The notes: a model not told the origin generated them from the letters alone. 13,705 nucleotides of DNA from UBA5734 sp964499985 (GCA_964499985.1 CAZCMX010000055.1:1-13705); one strand, 5' to 3'. Positions 7,584 to 13,705 are shown, numbered from the stretch's first letter. A program made the numbers and translations.

Positions 7584-8654
7584 TCAGACCTTTTCGATCC
7601 AGCCGTAGCTGTCCGCCTGGGTGCCATACTGGACCCCGGTGATGATGTCGTAGAATTTCTGCGTCCACTGGCCGATTTTGCCCGCGTTGAAGGTGACAAC
7701 CTCATCCTTGTAGCGCAGTTCGCCGACCGGCGAGATCACGGCTGCGGTTCCAGAGCCAAAGACTTCGCTGACCTTGCCGGCCTGGGCCAGCTGGAACAAT
7801 TCATCAATCGCAATCTCACGCTCTTCAGTCTCAACGCCGAGCGTCTGGGCCAGCTCAAGGACCGTGCGGCGGGTGATGCCAGGCAGAATACTGCCATTCA
7901 GGGCTGGGGTGACCAGCTTGCCGTCGATGACAAAGAAAACATTCATTGAACCGACTTCTTCGATGTAGCGGCGATGGACACCATCGAGCCAGAGCACCTG
8001 GACATAGCCGGTCTTATAGGCCTTGGCCTGGGCAATCAGGCTGGCGGCATAGTTGCCCGGGGTCTTGGCATAGCCCGTGCCACCCTTGACAGCACGGACA
8101 TAGTCCTCCTCAACGTAGATATTGACCGGGGCCAGACCCTGCGGGTAATAGCGGCCGGACGGGGAGAGGATGATCATGAAGCGGTAGGAATGTGCCGGAC
8201 GGACGCCAAGGAATGGATCGGTGGCGATGATGAATGGACGGATGTACAGAGACGTGCCGTCTGCGGTCGGGATCCAGTCCTGCTCGATCCTGAGCAGCTC
8301 CTTGAGCGCATGGAGGCAGAAAGCCTCGTCGATCGGCGGGATGACCATACGGGAATTCGAGATATTGACCCGCTCGAAATTCAACTGGGGGCGGAACAGG
8401 TTGATCGAACCATCTGCGGTCTTGTAGGCTTTGAGCCCCTCGAAAATCGCCTGGCCATAATGGAAAATCATCGCAGACGGCTCAAGGCAGATCGGAGCAT
8501 ACGGTTCGATGCGCGGGTTGATCCAGCCTTGACCGTCCACATAGTCCATATTGAACATGTGATCGGTAAAGATCTGGCCAAAACCGAGTGGAGCATCGGC
8601 GGCAGGTTTTTCTTTCAGGTTGCTGGCCCGGGTAACAGTGATGGCTGGAAACAT
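7584..8654 (-). CDS. ilvE: Branched-chain amino acid aminotransferase
   Basis: The 356-residue protein is a fold-type IV, PLP-dependent branched-chain aminotransferase of the longer eukaryote-like class (R-I-E-P-Y near residue 50, then H-Y-G-Q-A-I-F-E-G-L-K-A-Y, 65-77). It interconverts leucine, isoleucine and valine with their 2-oxo acids using glutamate/2-oxoglutarate. The PLP lysine is K197 in G-G-T-G-Y-A-K-T-P-G-N-Y. The downstream E-E-V-G-S-M-N motif (232-238) and the phosphate-binding S-I-L-P-G-I-T-R (255-262) and G-S-G-T-A-A (300-305) loops are intact. The ATG at 8654 is preceded on its strand by GAAAGGGAG (8673 to 8665). The gene stands alone, divergent from uvrB, with no other branched-chain biosynthesis gene in the window, so it may serve degradation as well as synthesis. 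Confidence 0.96.
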   Translation of the reverse strand: MFPAITVTRASNLKEKPAADAPLGFGQIFTDHMFNMDYVDGQGWINPRIEPYAPICLEPSAMIFHYGQAIFEGLKAYKTADGSINLFRPQLNFERVNISNSRMVIPPIDEAFCLHALKELLRIEQDWIPTADGTSLYIRPFIIATDPFLGVRPAHSYRFMIILSPSGRYYPQGLAPVNIYVEEDYVRAVKGGTGYAKTPGNYAASLIAQAKAYKTGYVQVLWLDGVHRRYIEEVGSMNVFFVIDGKLVTPALNGSILPGITRRTVLELAQTLGVETEEREIAIDELFQLAQAGKVSEVFGSGTAAVISPVGELRYKDEVVTFNAGKIGQWTQKFYDIITGVQYGTQADSYGWIEKV

Positions 8655-8731
8655 GGTTCGTCAACTCCCTTTCGCAGCAAATGCGCCATATGATGCAGAA
8701 TGGACTGGCTGCACTTGCAAGTTTAACGATC

Positions 8732-8761
8732 ATTATAATACTCCTTTCCGCCAGCGGGCAA
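8732..8761 (-). promoter_or_regulatory. Promoter for ilvE
   Basis: On the minus strand, TTGCCC (8761 to 8756) and a consensus TATAAT (8737 to 8732) are separated by 18 bp, placing the start of transcription about 70 nt upstream of the ilvE ATG. The leader is too short for a T-box or a classical leader-peptide attenuator, and I see neither. Confidence 0.6.
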
Positions 8762-8781
8762 TCGGTTGCCCAGGCCGGTTG

Positions 8782-8790
8782 TGCTATAAT
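8782..8790 (+). promoter_or_regulatory. Extended -10 promoter for uvrB
   Basis: TGCTATAAT (8782-8790) is a perfect extended -10 element, about 53 bp ahead of the uvrB ATG. No convincing -35 exists at 16-18 bp, which extended -10 promoters can do without. I see no clear palindromic LexA-type operator over it. Confidence 0.6.
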
Positions 8791-8842
8791 CGAAACAGAA
8801 TTGACTGATTTCTGCTGATTTTATCGGGACAGGAGCCCTTTC

Positions 8843-10843
8843 ATGCCTGCATTCAGAATCGCCCCCGACATGAAGCCTTGCGGTGACCAGCCCCAGGCGA
8901 TTGACCAGCTCGTCGCCGGTCTGGAGCGGGGCGACCGCTTCCAGACGCTGCTCGGTGTCACCGGTTCGGGCAAAACCTTCACCATGGCCAATGTGATCGA
9001 ACGCGTCCAGCGTCCAACCCTGGTCATCGCCCACAACAAGACCCTGGCTGGCCAGCTGACAGCCGAGTTCAAGGCCTTCTTCCCGGACAATGCCGTCGAG
9101 TATTTCGTCAGCTATTACGATTATTACCAGCCAGAGGCCTATATTCCGGCGACCGACACCTTCATCGAAAAAGATTCCGCGATTAATGATGAAATCGACC
9201 GCCTGCGCCATTCGGCGACCGCATCGCTCCTGGAGCGGCGTGATGTCATCGTCGTGGCTTCGGTTTCCTGCATCTATGGCCTGGGCGATCCGGAGGACTA
9301 CAAGAGTCTGATGGTCAACCTGCGGCCAGGCCTGGCCAAGGACCGCGATGCGGTCATCCGCGAGTTGATTGATATCCAGTATGTCAGAAATGACTTCGAT
9401 ACCCGGCGTGGCACCTTCCGGGTCCGAGGCGATACGCTCGATATTTTCCCGGCTTCGGCAGAGAATATCATGACCCGGGTCTCCTTTTTCGGCGATGAGA
9501 TCGAGAAAATTGTCGAAATCGACAGTCTGACCGGTCGTGTCCTGACCACCCGCAACTATGCTTCGATTTTCCCGGCCAGCCACTATGCCACGACAGACTT
9601 GAAAATGAAGAAAGCCATCGGCACCATCCAGGAAGAGCTGGAACAGCGGCTGGCGGAATTGCGTGACCAGGGCAAACTGGTCGAGGCCTACCGCCTGGAG
9701 CAGCGGACTCGCTATGACATCGAAATGCTGCGCGAGACCGGATTTTGCAAGGGCATCGAGAACTACTCGCGCCACCTGTCCGACCGCGCGCCGGGGGAGC
9801 CGCCCTTCACCCTGATTGATTTCTTCCCGGATGATTTCATCCTGATGGTCGATGAGTCACATGTCACGATCCCCCAGGTTGGGGCCATGTACAATGGCGA
9901 CCGTTCGCGCAAGCAAGCTCTGGTCGATTTTGGCTTCCGCCTGCCCTCGGCCTTCGACAATCGCCCGCTCAAATTTGAAGAGTTCGAGAAAAAGATCGGC
10001 CAGGGGGTTTTCGTCAGTGCGACGCCGTCCCGCTACGAAGCTGAGCATGCCACCGGAATCGTTGAGCAGATCATCCGGCCGACCGGCCTGGTTGATCCTT
10101 CGATCAGCATCCGCCCGGTCGATGGCCAGATCGAGGATCTGCTGGCCGAGATTCGCGCCGTCAATACCCGCGGCGAACGGACCCTGGTCCTGACCCTGAC
10201 CAAGAAAATGGCCGAGGACCTGACAGCCTTTTTCAAGGAAGAGGGCCTGAAGGTCCAGTACCTGCACTCCGATATCGACACGGTTGAACGCCTGAAAATC
10301 CTGCGTGATCTGCGCCAGGGCCAGTTTGATGTTCTGGTGGGCATCAATCTGCTGCGTGAAGGCCTCGACCTGCCGGAGGTCTCCCTGATCGCGATTCTCG
10401 ATGCCGACAAGGAAGGCTTCCTGCGCTCGACGACTTCGCTGGTCCAGATCATCGGCCGCGCAGCCCGCAATGTCAATGGCCATGTCATTCTCTACGCCGA
10501 TGCAGTGACCGAATCGATGCACCAGGCCATTATCGAGACCAATCGCCGCCGTGATATCCAGGAGGCCTATAACCGCGAGCATCACATTACCCCCCGTTCG
10601 ATCGAGAAGGCGGTCCGCGCCGTCGTCGACACGGTGGTCGATGCAGCCGAGGAAGCTGGCCTCGATGAACAGGCGGCGGATGCATTGCTTGAGCATAAGC
10701 TGGACCGGCTCAAGCCCCAAGAGCTGGCCCGCATGGCGGTCAAAATCGAAAAAGACATGAAGGACGCCGCGAAAAAGCTGGCCTTCGAAGAGGCAGCCCA
10801 GCTTCGAGATTTACTGGTTCTGATCCGCGGCAAGATAACCTGA
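8843..10843 (+). CDS. uvrB: UvrABC system protein B
   Basis: This 666-residue full-length UvrB is the damage-verification helicase-like subunit of nucleotide excision repair. It is loaded by UvrA and recruits UvrC. Walker A G-V-T-G-S-G-K-T is at 38-45; the damage-probing beta-hairpin begins at Y-Y-D-Y-Y-Q-P-E-A-Y-I-P (91-102); the D-E-S-H box is at 337-340. Helicase motifs V-VI are present, including G-I-N-L-L-R-E-G-L-D-L-P and Q-I-I-G-R-A-A-R. The C-terminal UVR domain that contacts UvrC occupies about 629-664. AGGAG (8831-8835) precedes the ATG by 7 nt. uvrA and uvrC are not in the window. The last 25 codons lie in the 164-bp repeat flanking the insertion sequence. There the codon use shifts (CTT CGA GAT TTA, 10802-10813) compared with the CTG/CTC, CGC, GAC preference of the rest of the gene, while the protein is unaltered. 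Confidence 0.98.
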   Translation: MPAFRIAPDMKPCGDQPQAIDQLVAGLERGDRFQTLLGVTGSGKTFTMANVIERVQRPTLVIAHNKTLAGQLTAEFKAFFPDNAVEYFVSYYDYYQPEAYIPATDTFIEKDSAINDEIDRLRHSATASLLERRDVIVVASVSCIYGLGDPEDYKSLMVNLRPGLAKDRDAVIRELIDIQYVRNDFDTRRGTFRVRGDTLDIFPASAENIMTRVSFFGDEIEKIVEIDSLTGRVLTTRNYASIFPASHYATTDLKMKKAIGTIQEELEQRLAELRDQGKLVEAYRLEQRTRYDIEMLRETGFCKGIENYSRHLSDRAPGEPPFTLIDFFPDDFILMVDESHVTIPQVGAMYNGDRSRKQALVDFGFRLPSAFDNRPLKFEEFEKKIGQGVFVSATPSRYEAEHATGIVEQIIRPTGLVDPSISIRPVDGQIEDLLAEIRAVNTRGERTLVLTLTKKMAEDLTAFFKEEGLKVQYLHSDIDTVERLKILRDLRQGQFDVLVGINLLREGLDLPEVSLIAILDADKEGFLRSTTSLVQIIGRAARNVNGHVILYADAVTESMHQAIIETNRRRDIQEAYNREHHITPRSIEKAVRAVVDTVVDAAEEAGLDEQAADALLEHKLDRLKPQELARMAVKIEKDMKDAAKKLAFEEAAQLRDLLVLIRGKIT

Positions 10844-10859
10844 GCAGTTTGAGCAGACG

Positions 10860-10885
10860 GCTTGCGTGGCCTGGCGCACGCAAGC
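10860..10885. other. Hairpin downstream of uvrB (repeated at 13015-13040)
   Basis: GCTTGCGTG (10860-10868) pairs perfectly with CACGCAAGC (10877-10885) around an 8-nt loop, 16 bp after the uvrB stop. There is no T-run on either strand, so it is not a classical intrinsic terminator. It could stabilise the uvrB mRNA end, act as a weak terminator, or be a palindromic protein-binding site. An identical copy lies in the right-hand repeat. Confidence 0.5.
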
Positions 10886-10919
10886 TGACAGGAAGATGGC
10901 ATCTAAGAACCGTTCGCTA

Positions 10920-10928
10920 TGATATAAT
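10920..10928 (+). promoter_or_regulatory. Left copy of the mutase promoter, now pointing into the insertion sequence
   Basis: TGATATAAT (10920-10928) is an extended -10 element identical to the one at 13075-13083. In this copy the insertion sequence begins one base later, so any transcript runs into it, antisense to the transposase. It would meet the stem-loop at 10955-10997 after about 60 nt. Confidence 0.5.
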
Positions 10929-10933
10929 CCCCC

Positions 10934-10945
10934 GTTTGACACTTT
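10934..10945 (+). repeat. Left terminal inverted repeat of the insertion sequence
   Basis: GTTTGACACTTT is the exact reverse complement of 12904-12915. Transposase is expected to bind and cut here. Confidence 0.85.
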
Positions 10946-10954
10946 AAAAGAGCC

Positions 10955-10997
10955 AAAACGCTGTAGAAGCCTGTGAAATGGGCCTCTGCAGCGTTTT
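10955..10997. terminator. Stem-loop terminator at the left end of the insertion sequence
   Basis: AAAACGCTGTAGAAG (10955-10969) pairs with CTCTGCAGCGTTTT (10984-10997) with few mismatches, and GCC/GGC pairs inside. On the plus strand it ends in TTTTA, and on the minus strand in TTTTGGCTCTTTT. It follows the transposase stop (minus strand) closely and should also block transcription entering from uvrB. Confidence 0.7.
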
Positions 10998-11023
10998 ATA
11001 AATCGAGAAAAAGTGCGTAATGT

Positions 11024-12760
11024 CTATTTTTGAGACTTCGTCAGATTGACGATTTTACGCATCTCCCGGTTGGGCACAAGCTCCAAATCTGTACGGAATC
11101 CAAATGCTTCGTGGAGTGCATCGGTGAGATCCGTGCGAGAATAAGTGGGGATAAACCCGTCGCCTTCCTTCTCCAGAAAGTCCATCTGACTTAATGTTTT
11201 GACAATCATCTCGCTACTGGGTGGATTTTCCGGTAGAAGTGCCTGAATCTTCTTGGTCAGAATCCGGAAAATAAGCAAAGCAATAAAACAGGTCAGGAAA
11301 TGGGCCTGAATGCGGTCGTCCCGCTTTAGGTAAACCGGTCTTGCTTTCAACTCGCTTTTCATAATTCTGAAAACAGACTCAATTTCCCAACGACCGCGGT
11401 TGACCGCCAGAATATCCAACGGATCATCGTCCAGATTGGTGCAGAGGCCGTAGAATCCGTCGTATTGAGCCTCTTTTGCAATAACATCTGTGTCCAGGTA
11501 ATAGACGTCCTGTTCGGCAAGCTCGCCTTCCAGCTTGACTGAACAGCGTTTGACGAAGCGAGCCGGGTCATTGACATTTCTGCGATCCAGACTTGACGGC
11601 TTGGCGATCTTACTCTGCGCTCGCTCCACTTGTCTGGCTCGCAAATCCCGCTGGTATAACTGGTGTTTAAGCGAAAAAGTCACAATGAGTTGCTGCTCCA
11701 GACCTTTTTCCTTAATCCAGCGACGCTTGTAATACGTCCGATCCAATTCGTCCTTGTCGTCCGGATCAAGCTGGGTTAGGTCATACAAGCTGTCAGAGCC
11801 TTTGCGCTGCCATCCTGCCGGATCCAGTGCCCAGTCGCGCAAATGCTGTTTTAAAGTTTTCAGCGATTGAGTGACAATATAAGCGCGCTCACCCTCGTTG
11901 TTGAAAAGACGATTCTCGTGCGAAGCCAGACCAGCGTCGGTGCAGACAACAAACTTGGAAAGATTGAAATCCTTGAGAATCTTTTCTTCCAGCGGCTTTA
12001 ACGACGGCTGTTCGTTCTCGTTGCCATTAAACAGGCGAAACGCCAGCGGCAGACCATTCGCATCCATGAACAACCCCATTTGGACAATGGGGTTAGGCCG
12101 GTGCTCCTTGCCCTTGCCGTATTGTTTGAGCCCTTCTTCGGCTTCGATCTCGAAATAATAATTGGTGCAATCGTAGTAGAGGATCTTGTCATTGCGCTTG
12201 GCCAGTTTCTTGCTGTTGCGGTACAGTTCCGCCTGCAGAAAATCACTGTTTTCGGCAAATACTTCAAGCGCCCGGTAAATGTGGTGGAGCGGAAAATCCG
12301 GTTTTTCCAGATAGTCCTGAGCACTGGCCAGCGAAGACCGCTTGGACGCAGGGTCAAGAATCCGCGTTGAAACCAGCATATTCAAAATATCGCTCAGACT
12401 GTAGGTGATCTTGTAATCCTTGGCGATCTGTTGACAGATCTTGGGCAGACCAAGTTGTGAATACAGGGACTGAATAAAAAGACAGCCGCCCTTAAACAGG
12501 CGCTGTTTGTCTTTAACCAGCATTTTGGCGCTGGAATATTTGGCGACATACTCGAATTCATTTTCTTTCTCTTTGCGATTTAGTTCCTCGATATAGGCGT
12601 TGGCCCAGGCAACCGGGTCCAAATCGCCGCACTTTTGCAGCAGATCGGCATGGGTACCGAGCTTCTCGACGACCTTAGTCGAACGCTTACCGTTCTTTTT
12701 GTAGTCCTTGATGACATAATACGAGGTTGCATTTGGAGATTTGATGATATTCAAGCGCAT
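11024..12760 (-). CDS. IS1634-family DDE transposase
   Basis: The start chosen is the ATG at 12760 (M-R-L-N-I-I-K-S), because GGGAGG (12774 to 12769) lies 8 nt ahead of it. An in-frame ATG at 12796 would add 12 residues, overlaps the promoter and has no ribosome binding site. The 578-residue protein is full length and uninterrupted. The catalytic acidic residues are visible: D197 in Y-Y-D-C-T-N-Y-Y, D275 in V-V-C-T-D-A-G-L-A-S, and E461 in R-W-E-I-E-S-V-F-R-I-M-K, which gives the R-x3-E-x6-K signature of IS4-related transposases (R457, E461, K468). It would cut at the inverted repeats and join the element to a new target. Codon use differs from the neighbouring genes, with more A/T-ending codons. 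Confidence 0.93.
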   Translation of the reverse strand: MRLNIIKSPNATSYYVIKDYKKNGKRSTKVVEKLGTHADLLQKCGDLDPVAWANAYIEELNRKEKENEFEYVAKYSSAKMLVKDKQRLFKGGCLFIQSLYSQLGLPKICQQIAKDYKITYSLSDILNMLVSTRILDPASKRSSLASAQDYLEKPDFPLHHIYRALEVFAENSDFLQAELYRNSKKLAKRNDKILYYDCTNYYFEIEAEEGLKQYGKGKEHRPNPIVQMGLFMDANGLPLAFRLFNGNENEQPSLKPLEEKILKDFNLSKFVVCTDAGLASHENRLFNNEGERAYIVTQSLKTLKQHLRDWALDPAGWQRKGSDSLYDLTQLDPDDKDELDRTYYKRRWIKEKGLEQQLIVTFSLKHQLYQRDLRARQVERAQSKIAKPSSLDRRNVNDPARFVKRCSVKLEGELAEQDVYYLDTDVIAKEAQYDGFYGLCTNLDDDPLDILAVNRGRWEIESVFRIMKSELKARPVYLKRDDRIQAHFLTCFIALLIFRILTKKIQALLPENPPSSEMIVKTLSQMDFLEKEGDGFIPTYSRTDLTDALHEAFGFRTDLELVPNREMRKIVNLTKSQK

Positions 12761-12784
12761 AGGAAAATCCTCCCAAACGCCTAT

Positions 12785-12813
12785 ATTGTAACACATTACG
12801 AAACTTTACGCAA
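12785..12813 (-). promoter_or_regulatory. Transposase promoter
   Basis: On the minus strand, TTGCGT (12813 to 12808) and an extended -10 TGTTACAAT (12793 to 12785) are separated by 17 bp, about 25 bp upstream of the transposase ATG at 12760. This implies a short leader that contains the GGGAGG site. Confidence 0.55.
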
Positions 12814-12847
12814 TTGACAACCCGAAAATATTTCACTTTTTTCCAAC

Positions 12848-12871
12848 AAAAAAGCCCGCAGCTACGGGCTT
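12848..12871 (-). terminator. Intrinsic terminator upstream of the transposase, inside the right end of the IS
   Basis: On the minus strand AAGCCCG and CGGGCTT pair around a 6-nt loop (12871 to 12852) and run into six T (12853 to 12848). It lies between the right inverted repeat and the transposase promoter, so it would stop outside transcription coming from the mutase side from expressing the transposase. Confidence 0.75.
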
Positions 12872-12903
12872 CCAGGTTCTGGCAGTTAATTGTTTAGTCG
12901 GGG

Positions 12904-12915
12904 AAAGTGTCAAAC
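12904..12915 (-). repeat. Right terminal inverted repeat of the insertion sequence
   Basis: AAAGTGTCAAAC is the reverse complement of 10934-10945. The repeated uvrB sequence resumes six bases beyond it. Confidence 0.85.
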
Positions 12916-12920
12916 TCCCG

Positions 12921-12998
12921 GCCGCGAAGAAGCTGGCATTCGAAGAAGCCGCCCAGCTCAGAGACCTGCTGGTCCTGATCCGCGGCAAGATAACCTGA
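12921..12998 (+). pseudogene. uvrB: uvrB 3'-end remnant (last 25 codons plus stop)
   Basis: Translated in the uvrB frame this gives the same 25 C-terminal residues as intact uvrB (A-A-K-K-L-A-F-E-E ... R-G-K-I-T, stop TGA). Nine of the codons use a different synonym. There is no start codon or ribosome binding site, so it is a non-coding leftover of the target duplication. Confidence 0.85.
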
Positions 12999-13074
12999 GC
13001 AGTTTGAGCAGACGGCTTGCGTGGCCTGGCGCACGCAAGCTGACAGGAAGATGGCATCTAAGAACCGTTCGCTA

Positions 13075-13083
13075 TGATATAAT
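13075..13083 (+). promoter_or_regulatory. Extended -10 promoter for the phospho-sugar mutase gene
   Basis: TGATATAAT (13075-13083) lies 78 bp before the mutase ATG, with no clear -35. It lies within the duplicated segment, so the insertion sequence did not separate the gene from its promoter. Confidence 0.6.
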
Positions 13084-13095
13084 CAGTTCACAATT

Positions 13096-13138
13096 CGACT
13101 GCCTGGCAGCGCTTGTTGCAGATCCTTCCAGGCGGTCG
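13096..13138 (+). promoter_or_regulatory. Long stem-loop in the mutase mRNA leader
   Basis: CGACTGCCTGG (13096-13106) pairs with CCAGGCGGTCG (13128-13138) over 11 bp with a single U-G wobble and a 21-nt loop, ending 9 nt before the AAGGAGG ribosome binding site. No T-run follows, so it is not an intrinsic terminator. It could stabilise the 5' end or modulate translation. I do not recognise a known riboswitch. Confidence 0.45.
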
Positions 13139-13161
13139 CCAATGAACAAGGAGGAACCCTT

Positions 13162-13705
13162 ATGACTTTGGCTCAGGAACGCTACACCCGCTGGACAACG
13201 GACCCCCATTTTGACGAGTCAACGCGCGCCGAACTCGTGGCGCTTGCCCAGGATGAAAAGGAAATCGAAGACCGCTTCTATATGGACCTCGAGTTTGGCA
13301 CCGCTGGACTGCGCGGTGTCCTGGGTGCCGGTACCAACCGGATGAACCTCTACACTGTCGCCCGGGCCTCCGAGGGCTTTGCCCGTTTCCTCGCCAGCCA
13401 GGGCGAGGTGACCAAGGCACGCGGCGTGGCTATTTCCTATGATTCACGCCTGTTCTCGCGCGAATTTGCCGTCCTGTCCGCCCGGATTTTTGTCACCCAT
13501 GGGATCAAGGTCTACCTCTCCGACGAGCTGCGCCCCGTGCCGATGCTGTCCTTTGCCATCCGCCATTTCCGCACTGCCGGTGGCGTCATGATCACGGCCA
13601 GCCACAACCCGGCCAAATACAACGGCTACAAAGCCTACGGCGAGGATGGTGGCCAGCTGCCGCCGGAAGCGGCCACGGTTGTCAGTGATGTCATGAATTC
13701 GATCG
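13162..13705 (+). CDS. Phospho-sugar mutase (phosphoglucomutase/phosphomannomutase family), 3' end outside window
   Basis: The first 181 residues are present and the frame is open at the right edge. Members of this alpha-D-phosphohexomutase family move phosphate between C1 and C6 of hexoses, linking glycolysis to cell-wall, glycogen and sugar-nucleotide synthesis. The N-terminal F-G-T-A-G-L-R-G signature is at 45-52. The catalytic phosphoserine loop T-A-S-H-N-P is at 145-150 with S147, followed by A-K-Y-N-G-Y-K-A-Y-G. The N-terminal extension before F-G-T-A-G-L-R-G and the N-G-Y-K-A-Y sequence favour the longer PGM2/PgcA-like subgroup. The substrate cannot be fixed without the C-terminal sugar-binding loop. 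The ATG at 13162 follows AAGGAGG (13148-13154) by 7 nt. Confidence 0.93.
   Translation, partial: MTLAQERYTRWTTDPHFDESTRAELVALAQDEKEIEDRFYMDLEFGTAGLRGVLGAGTNRMNLYTVARASEGFARFLASQGEVTKARGVAISYDSRLFSREFAVLSARIFVTHGIKVYLSDELRPVPMLSFAIRHFRTAGGVMITASHNPAKYNGYKAYGEDGGQLPPEAATVVSDVMNSI

Larger units (their letters stand above)
10766..10929 (+). repeat. Left copy of the 164-bp direct repeat flanking the insertion sequence
   Basis: This segment matches 12921-13084 without gaps (constant offset 2155). It contains codons 642-666 and the stop of uvrB, a hairpin, and an extended -10 promoter, and it ends exactly where the insertion sequence begins. Ten mismatches to the right copy fall between 10774 and 10819, all at synonymous sites; 10820-10929 is identical. 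IS1634 and IS1549 are known for long, variable target duplications, so I read it as the target-site duplication. Confidence 0.85.
10930..12920 (-). mobile_element. Insertion sequence of the IS1634 type (IS4-related DDE), about 1.99 kb
   Basis: The element contains one intact transposase gene on the minus strand. It is bounded by 12-bp perfect inverted repeats GTTTGACACTTT (10934-10945) and AAAGTGTCAAAC (12904-12915), a few bases inside the junctions defined by the direct repeat. Outside the repeats the ends read CCCC on the left and TCCCG on the right. A terminator-like stem-loop sits just inside each end. It is visibly richer in A+T than the host genes, consistent with recent transfer. Intact ORF, ends and target duplication suggest a potentially active copy. 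Family placement rests on the transposase and the long target duplication. Confidence 0.9.
12921..13084 (+). repeat. Right copy of the 164-bp direct repeat flanking the insertion sequence
   Basis: This ungapped counterpart of 10766-10929 begins right after the insertion sequence and ends in the -10 promoter of the mutase gene, where the two copies diverge (CAGTTC here, CCCCCG on the left). Its uvrB part follows the host codon preference more closely (CTC, GAC, CTG, GTC) than the left copy does. The 402-bp interval from the transposase start to the mutase start is thus explained by IS end signals, this repeat and the mutase leader. Confidence 0.85.

Noticed and set aside
7974..8693. Plus-strand open frame of about 239 codons opposite ilvE
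   Set aside because: It is antisense to intact ilvE, its start has no ribosome binding site, and its composition is unlike a real protein family.
8655..8842. T-box or leader-peptide attenuator in front of ilvE
   Set aside because: The leader from the mapped -10 is only about 70 nt, with no T-box sequence, no run of Leu/Ile/Val codons and no terminator hairpin.
8723..9775. Minus-strand open frame of about 350 codons opposite uvrB
   Set aside because: It lies antisense to a complete, strongly conserved uvrB. The product has no family features, and long antisense frames are expected in GC-rich genes with this codon bias.
10860..10885. Intrinsic terminator for uvrB
   Set aside because: The stem is perfect but no T-run follows on either strand, so it is listed only as a hairpin of unknown role.
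10766..10929. att-type core sites of a site-specific integrase element using the uvrB 3' end
   Set aside because: The inserted DNA has no integrase, only a DDE transposase with inverted repeats at both ends, and long target duplications are known for this IS group.
12890..13165. Plus-strand open frame running from the IS end to the mutase start
   Set aside because: It crosses the IS boundary, reads the uvrB remnant in a different frame, and overlaps the mutase promoter and leader; it is an accident of the junction.

Overview
The window is a stretch of ordinary bacterial chromosome, GC-rich in its coding regions, interrupted by one insertion sequence. The gene set and order point to a Gram-positive-type anaerobe, most likely a GC-rich member of the Clostridia or a related Bacillota lineage. 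The signs are recG-rsmD-coaD in a row, an OmpR-type two-component pair followed by an HtrA-like membrane protein, strong AAGGAGG-type ribosome binding sites, and GTG/TTG starts. This placement is inferred from gene order and translation signals only.

Layout: (1) Positions 1-7461 are one rightward run: the C-terminal end of an OmpR-family response regulator, its sensor histidine kinase, a membrane-anchored HtrA/PDZ protein that lacks all three catalytic residues, endonuclease III (nth), the RecG helicase, RsmD, CoaD and a small coiled-coil protein. The HtrA-like gene, nth and recG overlap and are probably translationally coupled. A stem-loop at 7496-7531 ends the run and is shared with the converging gene. 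(2) Positions 7584-8654 hold ilvE on the minus strand, divergent from uvrB across a 188-bp spacer with a promoter for each. (3) Positions 8843-10843 hold a complete uvrB. (4) Positions 10930-12920 hold an IS1634-type insertion sequence with one full-length DDE transposase on the minus strand, insulated by a hairpin terminator at each end. (5) From 13162 to the end is the start of a phospho-sugar mutase gene, cut by the window edge.

The most interesting part is the IS and its flanks. It is bracketed by a 164-bp ungapped direct repeat (10766-10929 and 12921-13084) containing the last 25 codons of uvrB, a hairpin, and the extended -10 promoter that now serves the mutase gene. This fits the IS1634/IS1549 group, known for long, variable target duplications. 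It also means the insertion left both neighbours usable: uvrB keeps its end in the left copy and the mutase keeps its promoter in the right copy. The two copies are identical over their last 110 bp. In the 46 bp before that they differ at ten positions, and all ten are synonymous in uvrB. That pattern suggests a homologous exchange with a diverged uvrB allele after the IS arrived, with the dead copy preserving the earlier allele, or else a chimeric assembly.

Functionally the window covers envelope signalling (two-component pair and HtrA-like protein), DNA repair and recombination (Nth, RecG, UvrB), rRNA modification (RsmD), coenzyme A synthesis (CoaD), branched-chain amino acid transamination (IlvE) and sugar-phosphate metabolism. 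I see no CRISPR array, tRNA, rRNA, toxin-antitoxin pair or recognisable defence system.
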